Origin: Pseudomonadota bacterium
Lineage (GTDB): Bacteria > Pseudomonadota > Gammaproteobacteria > Enterobacterales > Succinivibrionaceae
Direction of reading: 5' to 3'
Assembly: GCA_023460615.1 (NCBI GenBank)
Contig: JAEWPL010000313.1
Location: 1-9,618 of the forward strand
Length of the DNA stretch: 9,618 nt
Shown: positions 7,076 to 9,618 of the stretch, piece by piece
How the letters are laid out: each line of letters starts with the position of its first letter
How positions within the stretch are numbered: the first letter of the stretch is position 1
Program-made: the position numbers and the translations under genes
The notes under the pieces: generated by a model
What the model was told of the DNA's origin: nothing
The model's database searches: none
The model's input: only the letters and a program-made list of their open reading frames with translations

Positions 7076-8419
7076 TTACTCTCGGTCAAACTCTAGTGCT
7101 TGTCCTTGAGTTTCACTTACAAGCTTGCCGTTTTCAACTACCAAGTTTCCGTTTACGATAGTGTGCACTACAGCTGATGAGAAACTGTGTCCTTCAAATG
7201 GTGACCACTTACAACTTGAAGCAATTAAATCTTTAGTAACAAGAGTTCTTTGAGTTGGATTTACAATTGCTAAATCAGCTGCATACCCCTCTTCAATACG
7301 ACCTCTGTTTTTAATTCTAAATCTCTCTGCCACATTTGAACTTGTAACTTTAGCAATAGTCTCTAAAGTAATTTCCTTGCGTTTCCACAAATCTAATAGT
7401 GCAAGTAATGAGAACTGCACTGATGGTAAGCCTGAGGCGCACTTAAAGTATTGATTGCCTTTAGCTGCAAGTTCATGTGGTGCATGATCTGTACCAACGG
7501 TTGTGATAACCCCTGACTCTAGAGCTTGCACCAGAGCTAAACGATCTTTTTCTGTTTTAACTGCAGGATTGCACTTTAAGAAAGGACCTTTTTGTGCATA
7601 GAAAGATTCAGAGAAATAAAGATGAGGAATACAAGCTTCACCCGAGATTTGACGAGTCTTTACATTACCATACATCAAATCTTTAAGCATAGCTACTTCT
7701 TGATAAGTAGATAAGTGCATTAAGTGAATTCTAGCACCTGTCTCTTTGGCAATTTGAATTGCTAAAGCTGTAGATTTAATACAGCAATCGCGTGATCTGA
7801 TAATGCCGTGCATGCTAAATGGGACATTGTTACCATAAGTGTTTTTAGCAATTTTTTCATTAGCTAAAATGGTCTTAGTATCCTCACAATGCAAAGCAAT
7901 AATAGTTCTTGAGTTTTCAAAGATCTTAGTAAGCTTCTCATAATCGTCAACTAGCAAATTACCAGTTGAAGATCCCATAAAAACTTTAATACCTGCAATC
8001 TCATTTACAGGAGCTTTTTTTAACTCCTCAAGATTGTCGTCGGTTGCACCTAAATAGAATCCAAAATTTGCCACACTGTCACGTCTTGCAATATCTTTTT
8101 TAGCATTTACAAGTTCCATGGTAGTAGTGGACGGATTGTTATTTGGCATATCTAAAAAACTTGTAACACCACCTAAAACAGCAGCTCTTGATTCACTGTA
8201 GATGGTAGCTTTTTGAGTCATACCAGGCTCTCTAAAATGTACATGCTCATCAATTAAGCCTGGGAATACAATCTGCTCATGGCAATCTAAAACTTTTGCT
8301 TCACTGTCAGAGAGGTTATTACCAATTTTTGCAATGATATTTCCGTCAATAAGTAAATCATTGCGTATAATACGGTCATGGGTAACTAATAAAGCGTCTT
8401 TTAAAAGTATCTTTGACAT
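7076..8419 (-). CDS. pyrC: Dihydroorotase, class I type
   Basis: Zinc amidohydrolase that interconverts carbamoyl-aspartate and dihydroorotate, the third step of de novo pyrimidine synthesis. The 447 residues show the class I signature PGLIDEHVHFREPG (53-66; His59 and His61 are metal ligands), MPNNNP (91-96), GIKVFMGSSTG (143-153; Lys145 is a candidate carbamylated bridging lysine), HCED (His178), IHLMH (His232, His235) and GTDHAPHE (309-316; Asp311 catalytic). The E. coli class II PyrC is about 348 residues and lacks this layout. The overall pattern resembles the Bacteroidetes form as I recall it. The ATG at 8419 has a strong AAGGAG Shine-Dalgarno (8427-8432) about 6-7 nt upstream. It converges on trpS and diverges from nudF. 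Another cyclic amidohydrolase (allantoinase, hydantoinase) is possible but less likely. Confidence 0.88.
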   Translation of the reverse strand: MSKILLKDALLVTHDRIIRNDLLIDGNIIAKIGNNLSDSEAKVLDCHEQIVFPGLIDEHVHFREPGMTQKATIYSESRAAVLGGVTSFLDMPNNNPSTTTMELVNAKKDIARRDSVANFGFYLGATDDNLEELKKAPVNEIAGIKVFMGSSTGNLLVDDYEKLTKIFENSRTIIALHCEDTKTILANEKIAKNTYGNNVPFSMHGIIRSRDCCIKSTALAIQIAKETGARIHLMHLSTYQEVAMLKDLMYGNVKTRQISGEACIPHLYFSESFYAQKGPFLKCNPAVKTEKDRLALVQALESGVITTVGTDHAPHELAAKGNQYFKCASGLPSVQFSLLALLDLWKRKEITLETIAKVTSSNVAERFRIKNRGRIEEGYAADLAIVNPTQRTLVTKDLIASSCKWSPFEGHSFSSAVVHTIVNGNLVVENGKLVSETQGQALEFDRE

Positions 8420-8473
8420 AGTCTGCTCCTTTGATATTAGTTGCGATTTTAATAGAAAGCTTAAAAAAATAAT
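8420..8473. promoter_or_regulatory. 54-bp divergent spacer between pyrC and nudF
   Basis: The only non-coding DNA between two divergent starts, so promoters for both must lie here or reach into the coding regions. The pyrC ribosome binding site is clear (8427-8432, minus strand). For nudF I see no Shine-Dalgarno, only an A-rich run (8463-8472) before the ATG. No confident -35/-10 pair is visible for either direction. Confidence 0.4.
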
Positions 8474-9118
8474 ATGAGTAATACTGATAATTTATTCTCA
8501 CCTAGATTTTTCCTAAAGGATGTAACCATCCATAAAAAGGAGAGAATGTTCAAAAGCTATTTTGCCATGGATAGCTATGATGTTTCTTACAAAAGATTTG
8601 ATGGTAAAGAATCTCCAATTGTAACTCGTGAATTATTTGAACGTGATTCTTACGCTGTAGCAGTACTAGCTTGGGATGAGAAGACTGACGAGATTGCTTT
8701 AATTGAGCAATTTAGACCAGGTGCTCTATCTGATCCTGTAACTCCTTGGTTAATTGAGATAGTAGCAGGCATCATCGATAAAGGTGAATCAACAGTACAA
8801 ACTGCTATTCGTGAAGCAAAAGAAGAGATTGGTGTAACCATTAGTGAAAATGATCTTTTCTGCTTTAAGACTGTGTACCCATCTCCAGGTTGCATCACTG
8901 AGAAAGTAACTTTATATGTTGCTAAAACTGATTTAAGTCACCTAGGCAATCACGGTGGTCTAGAGAGTGAGTGTGAGGATATTAGAGTATTTAAAGCAAA
9001 ACTTAGTGATGCTTATGAGCAAGTGCTTCATGGCAGAATCAACAATAGCATTGCTATGATTGGTATTCTTTATCTAATGCACAATAAAGAAGAAGTGTTA
9101 AAACACTTTGCTAAGTGA
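8474..9118 (+). CDS. nudF: ADP-ribose pyrophosphatase (Nudix hydrolase)
   Basis: Hydrolyses ADP-ribose to AMP and ribose 5-phosphate, limiting free ADP-ribose; cytosolic and Mg2+-dependent. The 214 residues contain an exact Nudix box, G-X5-E-X7-REAKEEIGV, from Gly99 to Val121 (metal-binding Glu114, Glu117 and Glu118 region). They also contain the family's IEQFRPG (77-83), TPWLIEIVAG (90-99) and a proline (Pro136 in YPSPG) 16 residues after the box glycine, the marker of ADP-ribose-specific members. It aligns end to end with E. coli NudF, including the N-terminal DNL and FERD(S/G) segments, which supports ATG 8474 despite the lack of a Shine-Dalgarno. An internal ATG at 8546 has AAGGAG before it but would remove conserved residues. 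It converges with the partial gene at the right edge. Confidence 0.93.
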   Translation: MSNTDNLFSPRFFLKDVTIHKKERMFKSYFAMDSYDVSYKRFDGKESPIVTRELFERDSYAVAVLAWDEKTDEIALIEQFRPGALSDPVTPWLIEIVAGIIDKGESTVQTAIREAKEEIGVTISENDLFCFKTVYPSPGCITEKVTLYVAKTDLSHLGNHGGLESECEDIRVFKAKLSDAYEQVLHGRINNSIAMIGILYLMHNKEEVLKHFAK

Positions 9119-9128
9119 TCTAAATTTA

Positions 9129-9152
9129 ACTTGTAGCCGTACGGCTACAAGT
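9129..9152. terminator. Palindromic hairpin between nudF and the convergent partial gene
   Basis: A perfect 24-nt palindrome with 10-bp arms ACTTGTAGCC and GGCTACAAGT around GTAC, 10 nt after the nudF stop. The flanking AT bases can lengthen the stem with a small bulge. The 3' side continues AATTTAAAAG, without a real T run in either direction, so it may be a weak or Rho-assisted bidirectional terminator or an mRNA 3'-end stabiliser. A binding site for a dimeric regulator is less likely between two 3' ends. Confidence 0.6.
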
Positions 9153-9175
9153 AATTTAAAAGCCCACCATATAAT

Positions 9176-9618
9176 CTACACTTGCTCAAAGTGTACACAG
9201 TTTATGGATTCAAAGATAGCAATGTAGCTGTAGACTGTCTTACCTTCAAACTCAACTGCTTTCTTATAGCAGTTAATCTGCTCTGTAGCTTCAGCAATTT
9301 TCTCTTGTAAGATATTTGGATGTTGCTGTGCTTTAGCTTTGCTAAAGTATTTAAACTCAAATAGGTAATAGGCCCCTTTTCGATTATCAACGACTAAATC
9401 TGCAAACTTTTCACCTACCATTGGTACTGTAAGTTTCTGCTCTGTGTTTACAGACAACATCTTTAAGTCTTCAAGTTTTGCTCTTACCAAAACTTTAATG
9501 GTGTTTTCATTAAAACCTAACAAATGCTGATTGGTAATTCTCAAGGATAAGTATTCAGTTACAGAATCGATAAAGCTATCAAGAGAGTTGTCACCTCGTA
9601 ACATGGATGTTATATCAA
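9176..9618 (-). CDS. C-terminal part of an AAA-ATPase-like protein with a PD-(D/E)XK nuclease-like domain (5' end outside window)
   Basis: The frame is open to the right edge and ends with TAG at 9176-9178. Counting from Met at 9604, the visible residues show the PD-(D/E)XK core: ADLVVD (Asp69) and, after a short hairpin, YLFEFKY (Glu83, Lys85). A helix with EQIN (Gln109) and a last strand VYSYIAIF (124-131) follow. This matches the C-terminal PDDEXK_9-type domain of proteins whose N-terminal half is an AAA-ATPase-like domain, a family common in gut bacteria and of unknown cellular role. The Met at 9604 has no ribosome binding site and the frame continues upstream, so it is probably internal. 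Whether the ATPase half is intact cannot be seen. The family assignment is from motif memory. Confidence 0.7.
   Translation of the reverse strand, partial: DITSMLRGDNSLDSFIDSVTEYLSLRITNQHLLGFNENTIKVLVRAKLEDLKMLSVNTEQKLTVPMVGEKFADLVVDNRKGAYYLFEFKYFSKAKAQQHPNILQEKIAEATEQINCYKKAVEFEGKTVYSYIAIFESINCVHFEQV

Noticed and set aside
8546..8548. Internal ATG in nudF preceded by AAGGAG (8537-8542)
   Set aside because: The 24 residues before it align with the N terminus of E. coli NudF, and the spacing of about 3-4 nt is short; the motif is likely incidental coding sequence.
1..9618. CRISPR array, tRNA or rRNA genes, insertion sequences, toxin-antitoxin pairs or phage genes
   Set aside because: No regularly spaced repeats, tRNA-like cloverleaf, transposase, terminal inverted repeats with target duplication, or small paired frames were seen; almost all DNA is covered by housekeeping genes.

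Overview
The window is an ordinary, gene-dense chromosomal stretch of a low-GC gammaproteobacterium. It matches the dam superoperon neighbourhood known from E. coli and relatives: mrcA divergent from aroK-aroB-damX-(dam)-rpe-gph-trpS. The proteins align along their length with the E. coli versions I can recall (AroK, AroB, Rpe, Gph, TrpS, NudF). The low GC content, the simplified cluster (no pilMNOPQ/hof genes between mrcA and aroK, no dam between damX and rpe) and the AAA-like/PD-(D/E)XK protein at the right edge would suit a gut or rumen member such as the Succinivibrionaceae. That placement is inference, not shown.

Layout. Minus strand 1-1070: 5' part of mrcA (penicillin-binding protein 1A), cut by the window edge. 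A 193-bp divergent spacer with a perfect TATAAT box follows. Plus strand 1264-7009: a tight operon, aroK, aroB, damX, rpe, gph, trpS, with junctions from a 19-nt overlap to a 3-nt gap. It ends at a strong palindromic terminator (7045-7072) shared with the convergent dihydroorotase gene (minus, 7076-8419). A 54-bp divergent spacer separates that gene from nudF (plus, 8474-9118). A second perfect palindrome (9129-9152) lies between nudF and a convergent partial gene (minus, 9176 to the edge) carrying a PD-(D/E)XK nuclease-like motif.

Functionally the operon mixes two shikimate-pathway steps (AroK, AroB), a septal-ring SPOR protein (DamX), pentose-phosphate epimerisation (Rpe), phosphoglycolate clean-up (Gph) and tryptophan tRNA charging (TrpS). 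The flanking genes serve peptidoglycan synthesis, pyrimidine synthesis and ADP-ribose hydrolysis.

The most striking anomaly is an in-frame TAA at codon 111 of trpS, replacing the conserved lysine of the MTQFK motif, while the rest of the gene is intact. Other points worth a look: the absence of dam, an AAA-domain DamX with Arg in place of the Walker A Lys, a 14-bp perfect hairpin inside gph, and a class I dihydroorotase in place of the enterobacterial class II PyrC. I see no convincing undescribed multi-gene system here.
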